A model generated the notes under the pieces. The model was not told the origin of the DNA. It made no database searches and saw only the letters and a list, made by a program, of their open reading frames with translations. Positions 53,338 through 61,951 of a stretch of 64,000 bases of DNA are shown piece by piece; positions within the stretch are counted from its first letter, which is position 1; each line of letters begins with the position of its first letter. Source of the DNA: an uncultured Lachnospiraceae bacterium (GTDB taxonomy: Bacteria > Bacillota > Clostridia > Lachnospirales > Lachnospiraceae). The stretch is taken from positions 18,951 through 82,950 of the forward strand of contig CAMUZQ010000004.1 in NCBI GenBank assembly GCA_947165275.1, given 5' to 3'. A program made the translations under genes and the position numbers.

Positions 53338-55707
53338 ATGAATAAAAAAGTAATCGAAAAACTGGAATTTAATAAGATATTGAAAATGCTCGAGGATCAT
53401 GCGGCATCTCTGGAGGCAAGAAAGCTGTGTCTTGAAACCGGACCGCTGGGATCTCAAGCTGAGATAGAGCACAGACTGCAGAATGTGGCTGATGCAGTGG
53501 ATCGCATCTTTAAGGACGGATCGATCTCATTCGGCGGTATCAAGGATGTGAGGAGCGCGGTTCTTTCCACTCAAAGGGACTTCATACTTACGACATCGGA
53601 GCTGATGGACATAGCGACAACACTGGAAGCAGTCTCTGCCATAAGGTCGTATGGAATGAAGGACCGGTTTGAGGATACGCCGGATTCACTATATGACGAT
53701 TTTGAATGTCTTGCGCCGATACCGGGACTGGCAGGTGAGATACGCAGATGCATCATATCCGAGGACGAGATCGCAGATGACGCATCTCCCAGACTGAAAA
53801 GCATACGCAGGAGCATAAAGACAGCTCAGGACCGGATACGTTCCGAATTAGGAAGCATGGTTCAGGGGGCATATGCATCATATCTGATGGAGCCGGTGGT
53901 AACTCAGCGCGGAGGACGTTTCGTCATACCTGTGAAGTCCGAATACAAAAATCAGGTTCCGGGAATGGTTCATGATTCCTCATCGACAGGGGCTACCCTT
54001 TTCATAGAACCCGCCGCAGCGGTACGGCTGAATAATGAGATCAGAGAGCTTCAGCTTGCCGAGAAGCAGGAGATCGGTGTCATATTACAGAAGCTCTCGT
54101 CTGAAGCAGCGGGATCGGCAGAGCAGATAATAGCTGACATGGATATTGTAGTAAGACTGGATTATATATTCGCATGTGCACATCTGGCACTGGATATGAA
54201 GGCTTTCAGACCGGTCTTTTCCGAGGATCTGTCGTTTGACTTAAAGGATGCCAGGCATCCTCTCATAGACGAGAGCAAGGTTGTGCCTACGAATATATAT
54301 CTCGGGAGAGACTTTGACCAGCTAATAATCACCGGACCGAATACAGGCGGCAAGACTTTAACTCTGAAAACGGCAGGGTTGCTGGAGATAATGGGACTTT
54401 CGGGACTTTTCATCCCGGCTTCGGAGGGGTCGAGACTGGGACTTTTCAGAGAAATATATGCGGATATCGGAGACGAGCAGAGTATAGAGCAGTCTCTGTC
54501 GACCTTTTCCTCACATATGGCGAATATCGTAGAGATCCTGAAAAAATGTGACAAGGATTCCCTGTGTTTATTTGATGAGCTCGGGGCCGGTACAGATCCG
54601 GAGGAAGGAGCGGCTCTTGCTATATCGATACTGAATTTCCTTCATGTCAGAGGGATCAGATCCATGGCGACTACACATTATTCGGAACTGAAGATATATG
54701 CCCTTGATACTCCGGGGATAGAGAATGCCAGCTGTGAATTTGACGTAGAAACGCTCTCGCCCACTTACCACCTTCTCATAGGTGTTCCGGGCCGAAGCAA
54801 TGCTTTCGCTATTTCAAGAAAGCTCGGGCTTCCCGGGTATGTGATAGAAGAAGCGGAGCGGCGGATGGATGAATCGGACAGAGCCTTTGATTCCGTGGTA
54901 GGGAGACTGGATGATGCCAGACAGGAATTGGAAAGATTAAAAACCGAGGCAGACAGTGAGAGAACCGAGGCCGCATCATTAAAGCAGGAGCTGGACGCTA
55001 CTCACGAGAAGCTCGGCAGGGAAAGAGAAAGGATCCTGGAAAAAGCCAGAAAAGAAGCTTCAGACATACTTGCCGATGCAAAGATGCAGGCAGATGCTGT
55101 CCTGAGAGATATAAATAAATACGGGACGGCTTCAGACAGGGAGGGCGTAAAAAAACTCGAAGCGGACAGAGCTATGCTCAGACGTGGAATAGAGAGACAT
55201 GCATCCGGAGAAAAGAAGCCAAGACCGGAAAAAACAGGAATAGAAGCGAAGGATATAAGGACCGGTATGGGAGTGGAGATCGTATCCTCCGGATTTAAGG
55301 GTACGGTCACATCCCTGCCTGACGGAAAAGGGAATGTATCCGTACTGTGTGGTATAATCAATTACAAGGCAAATATAAAGGATCTGATCCCCGCAGATAC
55401 AGGGGAAAAGCGTAAACAAAAGGTACATACCGGGGGTATGGCACGTCTTTCACATGCCCGGACCATCTCTACAGAGCTTAATATAATCGGCCTTACGGTA
55501 GATGAAGGTCTGGCAAAGCTTTGGGATTACCTGGATGATGCATATATGTCCCATCTGGGTGAAGTCAGGATAGTACATGGCAAGGGTACCGGCAAGCTGA
55601 GAGAGGCCGTGCAGACTGAATTGAAAAAGATCAAGTATGTGAAATCCTTCCGCACCGGTGAATATGGCGAAGGAGATGCAGGAGTAACGATAGTAACTTT
55701 TAAGTGA
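53338..55707 (+). CDS. mutS2: Endonuclease MutS2
   Basis: The 789-residue MutS2 protein has an N-terminal helical core, an ATPase with Walker A GPNTGGKTLTLK and Walker B LCLFDELGAGTDPEEG, a long coiled coil (about 510-610) and a C-terminal Smr nuclease domain (about 710-789; LNIIGLTVDEGLAKLW, VHGKGTGKLR). It acts in suppression of recombination and, in Bacillus, in rescue of collided ribosomes. The ATG at 53338 matches the family start; no Shine-Dalgarno is present. TATACT/TATTAT runs at 53318-53328 suggest a very short leader. It is divergent from the HtrA-like gene. Confidence 0.94.
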   Translation: MNKKVIEKLEFNKILKMLEDHAASLEARKLCLETGPLGSQAEIEHRLQNVADAVDRIFKDGSISFGGIKDVRSAVLSTQRDFILTTSELMDIATTLEAVSAIRSYGMKDRFEDTPDSLYDDFECLAPIPGLAGEIRRCIISEDEIADDASPRLKSIRRSIKTAQDRIRSELGSMVQGAYASYLMEPVVTQRGGRFVIPVKSEYKNQVPGMVHDSSSTGATLFIEPAAAVRLNNEIRELQLAEKQEIGVILQKLSSEAAGSAEQIIADMDIVVRLDYIFACAHLALDMKAFRPVFSEDLSFDLKDARHPLIDESKVVPTNIYLGRDFDQLIITGPNTGGKTLTLKTAGLLEIMGLSGLFIPASEGSRLGLFREIYADIGDEQSIEQSLSTFSSHMANIVEILKKCDKDSLCLFDELGAGTDPEEGAALAISILNFLHVRGIRSMATTHYSELKIYALDTPGIENASCEFDVETLSPTYHLLIGVPGRSNAFAISRKLGLPGYVIEEAERRMDESDRAFDSVVGRLDDARQELERLKTEADSERTEAASLKQELDATHEKLGRERERILEKARKEASDILADAKMQADAVLRDINKYGTASDREGVKKLEADRAMLRRGIERHASGEKKPRPEKTGIEAKDIRTGMGVEIVSSGFKGTVTSLPDGKGNVSVLCGIINYKANIKDLIPADTGEKRKQKVHTGGMARLSHARTISTELNIIGLTVDEGLAKLWDYLDDAYMSHLGEVRIVHGKGTGKLREAVQTELKKIKYVKSFRTGEYGEGDAGVTIVTFK

Positions 55708-55732
55708 CAGCGGTTGATCAAAGAGGGTTCTT

Positions 55733-56440
55733 ATGACAAACAAGCAGAAGATACTTATTGTGGATGATGATGAGAACATAGCGGAGCTTATATCGTTATA
55801 TCTTACAAAAGAGTGTTTTGACACTCAGATAGTCCATGACGGGGAGGAAGCACTGCAGGCTTTTGAGCGATCACAGCCTGATCTCATTCTTTTAGACCTG
55901 ATGCTGCCCGGGATAGACGGCTATCAGGTATGCAGGGAGGTAAGAGCAAAGAGTCAGACACCGATAATAATGCTGTCCGCCAAGGGAGAGGTATTTGACA
56001 AGGTGCTCGGACTGGAGCTGGGGGCTGACGACTATATGGAAAAGCCCTTTGATTCAAAGGAGCTGGTAGCCAGGGTCAAGGCGGTTTTGAGAAGGTACAG
56101 GCCTGTAGTACAGGAGAAGCCGGAGGCTGCATCTGTTAAAAGAGTGGATTATCCGGATCTTTCCATCAATCTGACGAATTATTCCGTTTTGTATAACGGA
56201 CAGACGATAGATATGCCGCCTAAGGAGCTGGAACTGCTGTATTTCCTGGCTTCATCCCCTAACCAGGTGTTTACGAGAGAGCAACTTCTGGATCATATCT
56301 GGGGTTATGAGTATATAGGTGATACGCGTACCGTAGATGTCCATATCAAAAGGCTGAGGGAAAAGATCAATGACCACGAATCCTGGCGTATAGCCACGGT
56401 ATGGGGTATCGGCTATAAGTTTGAAACTATAAAGACCTGA
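55733..56440 (+). CDS. Response regulator, OmpR/PhoB family
   Basis: The 235-residue regulator has a receiver (IVDDDENI, phosphoacceptor in LILLDLMLPGIDG, AKGEV, Lys in MEKPF) and a winged-helix DNA-binding domain (PPKELELLYFLAS, TRTVDVHIKRLREK). It is the nearest orphan regulator to the HAMP kinase at 50.5-51.9 kb, from which it is separated by mutS2. Co-transcription with mutS2 is likely (25 bp gap, GAGGG site). Confidence 0.93.
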   Translation: MTNKQKILIVDDDENIAELISLYLTKECFDTQIVHDGEEALQAFERSQPDLILLDLMLPGIDGYQVCREVRAKSQTPIIMLSAKGEVFDKVLGLELGADDYMEKPFDSKELVARVKAVLRRYRPVVQEKPEAASVKRVDYPDLSINLTNYSVLYNGQTIDMPPKELELLYFLASSPNQVFTREQLLDHIWGYEYIGDTRTVDVHIKRLREKINDHESWRIATVWGIGYKFETIKT

Positions 56441-56471
56441 CGGGGTTTTCTGGAAAGGAATAATATAAAGA

Positions 56472-57425
56472 ATGAAATATCTGAACGAGCTGGTTGAGGG
56501 GGATCGGATCTCTGCTGTTTATCTCTGCAAAAAGGCAGCTATGCTGACCACAAAGAACGGCAAGGAATATATGAGCCTTACCCTAATGGACAGATCTGCT
56601 AACGCGGATGCAAAGATATGGGAACCTAATTCCGAGGGGATAGGAGATTTTGATGAGCTGGATTACATACATATCACCGGAGAGGTGACAGTATTTAACG
56701 GAGCGATCCAGATAAATATAAGACGCCTGAGAAAGGCAGATGATGGAGAATATGATCCGGCTGATTATCTGCCGATGTCACCCTATGATAATGATGGCAT
56801 GTATAATCAGTTAAAAAATGTGATAGAAACAGTTAAAAATCCTTTTCTCAATCAGCTGCTTAAGAGTTTTTTTATTGACGACACCGATTTTGCAGAAAGG
56901 TTCAGAAGGAGGTCAGCAGCCAAAACCGTGCACCACGGGTTTGTCGGAGGTCTGATGCAGCACACCCTGGCAGTTACCAGACTCTGCAAGTTTTATACCA
57001 AGGCTTATACCGTACTTGATCACGATCTTCTCATTACGGCGGCAATGCTGCATGACATAGGCAAGGTGCGTGAGCTTTCGAAATTTCCCGAGAATGATTA
57101 TACGGATGACGGTCAGCTTCTGGGTCATATATTTATGGGAGCCGAGATGATAGGAGAGCATGCAGGAAAAATAGAAGGGTTTCCTCCGAAGCTTCTGTCT
57201 GAGCTTCAGCATTGCATACTTGCGCATCACGGCGAGCTGGAGTTTGGATCCCCCAAGACTCCTGAGCTGATGGAAGCTCTGGCACTGAATCTGGCAGATA
57301 ATACAGATGCCAAGATCGAAACCTTTACAGAAGCAGTTCAGGGAAAAGAGCCTGACAAGTGGCTGGGAATGAACCGACAGCTGGGCGCCAATATCAGAAG
57401 GACGTCAGTCTGGACAGGGGAATGA
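56472..57425 (+). CDS. YhaM-like 3'-5' exoribonuclease (OB fold plus HD domain)
   Basis: A 317-residue protein with an N-terminal OB-fold nucleic-acid-binding domain (about 8-85) and a C-terminal HD domain (about 150-300). Metal residues are in VHHGFVGGLMQHT, MLHDIGK and LAHHGELEFGSP. YhaM degrades single-stranded RNA and DNA from the 3' end. The length and domain order match YhaM. Position after a response regulator is not known to be functional. Confidence 0.88.
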   Translation: MKYLNELVEGDRISAVYLCKKAAMLTTKNGKEYMSLTLMDRSANADAKIWEPNSEGIGDFDELDYIHITGEVTVFNGAIQINIRRLRKADDGEYDPADYLPMSPYDNDGMYNQLKNVIETVKNPFLNQLLKSFFIDDTDFAERFRRRSAAKTVHHGFVGGLMQHTLAVTRLCKFYTKAYTVLDHDLLITAAMLHDIGKVRELSKFPENDYTDDGQLLGHIFMGAEMIGEHAGKIEGFPPKLLSELQHCILAHHGELEFGSPKTPELMEALALNLADNTDAKIETFTEAVQGKEPDKWLGMNRQLGANIRRTSVWTGE

Positions 57426-57473
57426 TCCAAGGAGCCAGATATAAAACTGCGCTTTATAGAGGAGAACATGGAT

Positions 57474-58949
57474 ATGAATACAAACGATCCTGGGTTAAAA
57501 AAGGATGATATTCTGAAAGGGCTTCATATAGAGGCCCTTTCTTCAGATGGGTCAGGGATAACCAAAATAGAAGGTTATCCTGTATTTATCAAGGATGCTC
57601 TGCCCGGAGACATTGTGACAGCCAAATTGATGAAGGTCAAAAAGAATATGGCTTTTGCAAGACTTATGAAAACAGAAAAGGCCTCTCCTGACAGAGTCGC
57701 TCCCAAATGCAAAAATGCCCGGCCCTGCGGAGGCTGCAGCATACAGGAGCTTTCCTATGAAAAGCAGCTGGAATACAAGGATGACAAGGTATATAACTGT
57801 CTGCTCAGGATCGGAGGGATACCGGCTAAGATCCTGGATGCCGCACATGAAGAGCCTGTGGGTATGGATAAGCCGTGGAGATACAGGAATAAGGCACAGT
57901 ATCCCATAGGGACGGACAGGGATGGAAGGATCATTTCAGGTTTCTATGCCGGACGGACACATCACATTGTTGAGATAGATGACTGTGCACTTAATCCTCC
58001 GGAGTTCGCGGTCATATTAAGAACTTTTTTGAATTACTGTGAAGAGAACCGGCTCGAACCATATGACGAGCGGACAGGCAGCGGACAGGTGAGGCATCTG
58101 CTGATCCGCAAGGGGTTTGCTACAGGTGAGTTGATGATCATGCCGGTAGTCAGAAGCCTCAAAGCATTTGGAGAAAAAAAACGAGAAGCGCTGAAGGAAG
58201 CGTTTACAGGGATACCGGGGCTTGTATCTGTGATCCTGAATGAAAATCCGGATAAAACAAATGTGATACTTGGAAAAAAAACAGAGATCATATATGGCTC
58301 CGGATACATAAGAGACCGGATGGGGACTCTGGATTTTGAGATTTCTCCGCTGTCATTTTATCAGGTAAATCCCCTGCAGGCATTAAAAGTATATGAAAAG
58401 GCTATTGAGTATGCGGCTCTTACAGGTGAGGAAAAGGTATACGATCTGTGCTGCGGGATAGGGACGATATCTTTGTTTGCAGCTCAAAAGGCAAAATATG
58501 TGTATGGAATAGAATCCGTACCTGAAGCGATAGAGGATGCAAAAAGAAATGCCAGAATCAATGGGATAACAAATGTGGAATTCACTGCGGCAGCGGCAGA
58601 AAAATACCTGCCTGAGGTAAAAGACCTCTCAGCGGATGTCGTCATTCTGGATCCTCCCAGATCCGGGATGGAAAGACCCGCACTGGATGCCGTCGTATCT
58701 GCATCACCTTCACGTATAGTCTACATATCCTGTGACCCCGCAACCCTGGCCCGAGATCTTAAAGTATTTCTGGCTGCAGGCTACCACCTGACCCGCTTCA
58801 CTGTCACCGATCAGTTTTGCCACACAAGCCATGTGGAGACTGTGTGCCTCTTGAGCAACCGAAAACCTGACTCATATGTACACTTGAATCTGAAGATGGA
58901 AGACTACTACAGAATCAAGGATGCAGAGAAAGAGCAGGGCAAGAAATAA
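57474..58949 (+). CDS. 23S rRNA (uracil-5-)-methyltransferase, RlmD/RlmCD type
   Basis: The 491-residue protein has an N-terminal TRAM domain (about 10-70), the Fe-S motif ARPCGGCSIQ with an earlier Cys (PKCKNARPC), and a class I SAM domain (VYDLCCGIGTIS). Catalytic motifs are ILDPPRSGME and IVYISCDPATLARDL with the nucleophilic Cys. It makes m5U in 23S rRNA; Firmicutes RlmCD modifies both U747 and U1939. The start at 57474 has GGAG 9 nt upstream, better than the ATG six bases earlier. A strong terminator follows and marks the right edge of the core chromosome in this window. Confidence 0.92.
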   Translation: MNTNDPGLKKDDILKGLHIEALSSDGSGITKIEGYPVFIKDALPGDIVTAKLMKVKKNMAFARLMKTEKASPDRVAPKCKNARPCGGCSIQELSYEKQLEYKDDKVYNCLLRIGGIPAKILDAAHEEPVGMDKPWRYRNKAQYPIGTDRDGRIISGFYAGRTHHIVEIDDCALNPPEFAVILRTFLNYCEENRLEPYDERTGSGQVRHLLIRKGFATGELMIMPVVRSLKAFGEKKREALKEAFTGIPGLVSVILNENPDKTNVILGKKTEIIYGSGYIRDRMGTLDFEISPLSFYQVNPLQALKVYEKAIEYAALTGEEKVYDLCCGIGTISLFAAQKAKYVYGIESVPEAIEDAKRNARINGITNVEFTAAAAEKYLPEVKDLSADVVILDPPRSGMERPALDAVVSASPSRIVYISCDPATLARDLKVFLAAGYHLTRFTVTDQFCHTSHVETVCLLSNRKPDSYVHLNLKMEDYYRIKDAEKEQGKK

Positions 58950-58978
58950 CCATCATAATATCATACGGAACCAACAGT

Positions 58979-59022
58979 AAGAGCTACTGATGCGAACAAG
59001 CATTGGTGGCTCTTTTCTTTTT
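58979..59022 (+). terminator. Terminator after the rRNA methyltransferase gene
   Basis: A 15-bp stem (AAGAGCTACTGATGC with GCATTGGTGGCTCTT, including G-T pairs), a 6-nt loop, then TTCTTTTTC. Confidence 0.88.
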
Positions 59023-59120
59023 CTCCGGAAACAGTAAAGGCGGTGGTGCGTATGAGAACGGTTAGAAACTGACACAGAGAGGCGACAGAAAATCAGAGTA
59101 AATCCAAGGAGAAAATCAAG

Positions 59121-59420
59121 ATGACAAAGAAAAGAAGCATTAAGATTTACGGTCAGAGTGGATATAAGTACCGGGAGACTCCCGCAATCTTGTTGAAGGG
59201 TCAGTGGCTGAAGGAAGCCGGATTTGAAATCGGTGATTATATTTCCGTCACGTTAGAGGATGGCAAACTGATAATTGCACAGGATACTGAGAGAGCAGCT
59301 CTAAAGGCCGCAGAAGAAGAGTTTATGGAAAGGGAGATGAAGAACCTGCAGAAGCGCTATGAGGCCGAGAAAAGAGCTCTGAGGGTTCAGATGGTAGCGG
59401 AACCGGGAGCGAGGTGGTGA
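59121..59420 (+). CDS. SymE-like protein (type I toxin family)
   Basis: A 99-residue protein with a SymE/AbrB-like fold: a basic start, IKIYGQSGYKYRETPAILLKGQWL in outline, and GFEIGDYISVTLEDGKLII. The C-terminal third is a charged helix. SymE of E. coli is an SOS-induced toxin that condenses the nucleoid and is silenced by an antisense RNA (SymR). The 98-bp space between the upstream terminator and this gene could encode such an RNA on the minus strand, but no promoter was confirmed. AAGGAG lies about 9 nt before the ATG. It overlaps or abuts the following small gene. Confidence 0.75.
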   Translation: MTKKRSIKIYGQSGYKYRETPAILLKGQWLKEAGFEIGDYISVTLEDGKLIIAQDTERAALKAAEEEFMEREMKNLQKRYEAEKRALRVQMVAEPGARW

Positions 59421-59422
59421 GT

Positions 59423-59698
59423 ATGTTTACTGAAGAAGAACTTCAGTCGATTGATACCAAGTATTTTATGATGATTACGGTGGATCCTTATGATGTGACA
59501 ATTCAGTCCCGGAATACCGGTCATTATTGGTATCTGCACAGCACCGGATATCCTACCGAGGGATCTTGCATCATTTTTCATAAGCACCGATATCAGCATC
59601 CGTATCATCAGCACGGAAGAGCACGGACACTGCGACAGGCAGTCAAATCTATTAAAAATCATGATATCTATCAGATCAAAGTGAGAGGTCACAAATAA
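59423..59698 (+). CDS. Small protein of unknown function
   Basis: An unrecognised 91-residue protein with the ATG two bases after the SymE-like stop, so the pair is translationally linked. It is rich in His, Tyr and basic residues in the middle (FHKHRYQHPYHQHGRARTLR), with an N-terminal acidic helix and two short predicted strands (MMITVDPYDVTIQS; HYWYLHS). It has no signal peptide or membrane helix. A GTG six bases earlier is an alternative start. A role as partner of the SymE-like protein is inferred from position only. Confidence 0.6.
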   Translation: MFTEEELQSIDTKYFMMITVDPYDVTIQSRNTGHYWYLHSTGYPTEGSCIIFHKHRYQHPYHQHGRARTLRQAVKSIKNHDIYQIKVRGHK

Positions 59699-59703
59699 AA
59701 CAG

Positions 59704-59746
59704 GGGAGCACACTACCGATGTTGGTAATGTGCTCCCTGTCTTTTT
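59704..59746. terminator. Terminator between the SymE-like operon and the convergent HTH gene
   Basis: GGGAGCACA...TACC / GGTAA-TGTGCTCCC stem followed by TGTCTTTTTG on the plus strand. Confidence 0.85.
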
Positions 59747-59760
59747 GTCTGGTGTTCAGA

Positions 59761-60375
59761 TTAGATGATCGTGTCCATGAATTCGAGCGTAAGTTCTTGA
59801 ATCTTCTTTACCCAGTCGATGACTGTGGATTTCGGAATGCCAAGCTCTTTTGCTATTTCACGACGTGAGAGACCATCTGAAAGAAGTTTGACTACCGGTG
59901 CATATTCCGGACGGATAGCAGCGACATAAGCCATAAGATCCTGAAGAAGCTCCAGGTATCTGTCAGAGCTATTATATCCTTCAGGGGATACAGGTTCAAA
60001 GGCTTCTTCGATGCCGTCTTCATTTGTCCAGGCAAGATCACTGAAGGTCAGAGTACCAAAGCCCTTTTTATCAAGAGAATGATACAGCGGGCAATCTTTG
60101 CACTTGTTTTCTTCAGGACAGCGAATGCAATGTCCTTTTCCGTCACTAATCTGACAGCGCTTGTCGCGATCCTCGGCCTTGAACTCTTTAGAAAATGAGC
60201 TGAGGTATGAGTCATACTGTTCTTTGGTACCCGGCACCAGAATGACGGTGCACATGCGGTTACCGATTCGCCATTGGCGGATATCCTTAAGAGAGTATCC
60301 GAAGTCCAAAGCTGCTTCGATGGTTGTCACCATCGGAATTAACACCTGATTGTCATTGATTTTCTTTTCGTTCAT
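59761..60375 (-). CDS. Sigma-region-4-like HTH protein with Cys cluster
   Basis: A 204-residue protein whose C terminus is a helix-turn-helix like sigma-70 region 4 or a resolvase HTH (LSRREIAKELGIPKSTVIDWVKK). The centre holds a Cys-rich knuckle (CIRCPEENKCKDCPLY plus an upstream Cys), likely binding zinc or an Fe-S cluster. Proteins of this shape recur in integrative elements of Firmicutes. No region 2 is present, so it is not a complete sigma factor. AAAGGAG lies 9 nt before the ATG. Its upstream gap holds a long hairpin. Confidence 0.7.
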   Translation of the reverse strand: MNEKKINDNQVLIPMVTTIEAALDFGYSLKDIRQWRIGNRMCTVILVPGTKEQYDSYLSSFSKEFKAEDRDKRCQISDGKGHCIRCPEENKCKDCPLYHSLDKKGFGTLTFSDLAWTNEDGIEEAFEPVSPEGYNSSDRYLELLQDLMAYVAAIRPEYAPVVKLLSDGLSRREIAKELGIPKSTVIDWVKKIQELTLEFMDTII

Positions 60376-60441
60376 AAATAAAGCTCCTTTTGCGTTGTTG
60401 GTGAACTCCGCAGGAGCCGTATTTATGTCCGTAGAAACAGA

Positions 60442-60495
60442 ATGACGGCCAAAGGCTTAGTATCCCGTGATGGGAACTAAATCCTTGGCCGTCAT
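60442..60495 (-). repeat. Long near-perfect hairpin element
   Basis: The arms ATGACGGCCAA-GG-TTTAGT-CCC and their complement pair over about 24 bp with a 5-nt loop and only three irregularities. A second outer pair, TCCGCAG (60407-60413) with CTGCGGA (60502-60508), would extend the structure to about 100 nt. On the minus strand it is followed by TTCTGTTTCT, so it may terminate the 69-aa gene transcript or act as a structured leader for the HTH gene. Confidence 0.7.
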
Positions 60496-60538
60496 GCAGC
60501 TCTGCGGATGTTCTGATTAAATTGTTATGGTTTAGTGG

Positions 60539-60748
60539 TTAAGCCGCTTTTTTGTAGCGGTGGATCTCGAAGGATGTAGCAGATGATCTGGTTACATCGG
60601 TGCGAGTCTGGTCTCGCTCTACGGTGAAGGTTTCGCCTATTGCCAGGTAAGCAGTAGTTCGATGCCCTTTGTAGAGAGAAGAGACGTAGCCGGTACTGGC
60701 ATCACCACAACACGCCAGTCGGCCTAAGCAGTCACGGATATCTTCCAT
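60539..60748 (-). CDS. Small protein of unknown function with operator-controlled promoter
   Basis: An unrecognised 69-residue protein. The ATG at 60748 is chosen for AAAGGAGG 6 nt upstream; the longer track form starts inside the ribosome site region. The sequence has two adjacent cysteines (LACCGD), a Gly/Tyr/Ser stretch and a predicted beta-rich C-terminal half (AYLAIGETFTVERD). The 30-bp operator shared with the XRE gene lies immediately upstream, so the protein is likely controlled by that regulator. Confidence 0.6.
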   Translation of the reverse strand: MEDIRDCLGRLACCGDASTGYVSSLYKGHRTTAYLAIGETFTVERDQTRTDVTRSSATSFEIHRYKKAA

Positions 60749-60769
60749 ATGCGTCCTCCTTTCTTTAAA

Positions 60770-60799
60770 TTCGTGAATTAGCAAATCCGCTGATTAGCG
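60770..60799 (-). promoter_or_regulatory. Operator copy A (shared with the XRE gene)
   Basis: On the plus strand it reads TTCGTGAATTAGC-N4-CCGCTGATTAGCG. It has the same 13+4+13 layout as copy B, with 22 of 26 positions in the two blocks identical. It sits just upstream of the ribosome site of the 69-aa gene. Confidence 0.7.
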
Positions 60800-60811
60800 A
60801 AGTTACATCTT

Positions 60812-60857
60812 AAAAAAATAGGAGCTGACCTACTGTTAGGAGAGGAGGCCCAGCTCC
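60812..60857 (-). terminator. Terminator of the XRE-ImmA operon
   Basis: On the minus strand GGAGCTGGGCC pairs with GGTCAGCTCC and is followed by TATTTTTTT; the left arm lies inside the end of the protease gene. Confidence 0.85.
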
Positions 60858-61555
60858 GTGAGTCTTATTGCTGCCGAAGTCTGTGAGACCTGATAAAATC
60901 CGGCAAACTGTTCCAGTATCCATTTGGATTTTGGTATATGCCCTGCGGACACATAAGGATTTTTCTTGCTTCGTTCAATAATCATCTGAAAAGCTTCCTC
61001 AACAGTTTCTCTTGGCATAAGAATTCGAGGTGCGATGCCGTTTGCCTGCCATTCCAGCCAATCGATATCCGTCCAGACTTCTTTCAGGTGTTCGCCTTTG
61101 GAATCTACCGGGCATTTGTTAGCTACAGCACGTCCTTCTTCAAGTGCTTCGAGTGCCATGAAGTATTTCTTGTGAAAAATCCAATGCACACATTCATGGG
61201 AGATAGTGTTTCTCCGGCTTCCGTGATTGCGCTTCATGTAGGTGTCCGGGTCGATTATCATGGTCTTTGCTTTTACAAAGACCTCTTTGTATTCATCTTC
61301 TGCGGGATCATATATCTCTACCAGACCGTCAGTAAAGCACATCTGACCAAGAATGCTAAGATCCTCTGACAGGCTGTATTCCTTGACGGTGAGATGCAAA
61401 TCATCTGTAGCAATCTTTTCGATAGGAACAGCCATTGGAGTCTCTAAAGCTTCCGGACAGAATTCTGCCAGGATATCTGCCGCCTTGTCATCGAATTGTG
61501 TCTTGTACATTCGAGGAACAAGGGAGCTTAAATATGCTTCCTTTGTCATAGTCAT
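60836..61555 (-). CDS. ImmA/IrrE family metallo-endopeptidase
   Basis: A 239-residue zinc protease-like protein with the HExxH motif in ISHECVHWIFH and a downstream Glu in EWQANGIAPRILMP. ImmA/IrrE proteins cleave XRE-type repressors of mobile elements or activate stress responses. The gene overlaps the upstream XRE gene (ATGA), the standard pairing, so the XRE protein is the probable substrate. A second ATG six bases on has better ribosome-site spacing. The C terminus has a second small HTH-like region (FAGFYQVSQTSAAIRLTELG), as often found in this family. Confidence 0.88.
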   Translation of the reverse strand: MTMTKEAYLSSLVPRMYKTQFDDKAADILAEFCPEALETPMAVPIEKIATDDLHLTVKEYSLSEDLSILGQMCFTDGLVEIYDPAEDEYKEVFVKAKTMIIDPDTYMKRNHGSRRNTISHECVHWIFHKKYFMALEALEEGRAVANKCPVDSKGEHLKEVWTDIDWLEWQANGIAPRILMPRETVEEAFQMIIERSKKNPYVSAGHIPKSKWILEQFAGFYQVSQTSAAIRLTELGLLS

Positions 61556-61935
61556 CCTTTCTTGTCGATTTCTTCAAGTACCTTCTGCCAGAAATCGTCA
61601 CCGAGTTTTTTGTTGCTGGCCTTGCGGAGAGCAGCACGTACATGGGGAAGGTTTTCATCCATGATGTACTCCGGCAGATCAGGGGCAGCTTCGTTCCTTT
61701 CGCGTCCTGCAAGATCGAACATTTCTGCTTTCTCTTCTTCGGACAGGTGAAGGATTTCAGCAATCTTTAAGAGCAGGGACATTTCGGGAGGATTACGCCT
61801 TCCCTTGATGATGTCAGAAAGATAGGTTGCTGTGGTGCCCATTGCCTTAGCGATATCTTTCAGAAGGATGTCGCCGCCGTCTGATCCGCGACCGATACGC
61901 TTTTCGTTGATAAAATTTCCAAAGTCGCCTCTCAT
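61552..61935 (-). CDS. XRE family transcriptional regulator
   Basis: A 127-residue repressor-like protein with an N-terminal helix-turn-helix (LLKDIAKAMGTTATYLSDIIKGRRNPP in outline, about residues 24-52) and a C-terminal helical region. It precedes the ImmA/IrrE protease gene with overlapping codons. Its promoter has operator copy B over the transcription start, indicating autoregulation, and copy A at the 69-aa gene suggests a second target. AAAGGAG is 9 nt before the ATG. Confidence 0.88.
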   Translation of the reverse strand: MRGDFGNFINEKRIGRGSDGGDILLKDIAKAMGTTATYLSDIIKGRRNPPEMSLLLKIAEILHLSEEEKAEMFDLAGRERNEAAPDLPEYIMDENLPHVRAALRKASNKKLGDDFWQKVLEEIDKKG

Positions 61936-61951
61936 AGTATTGTCTCCTTTC

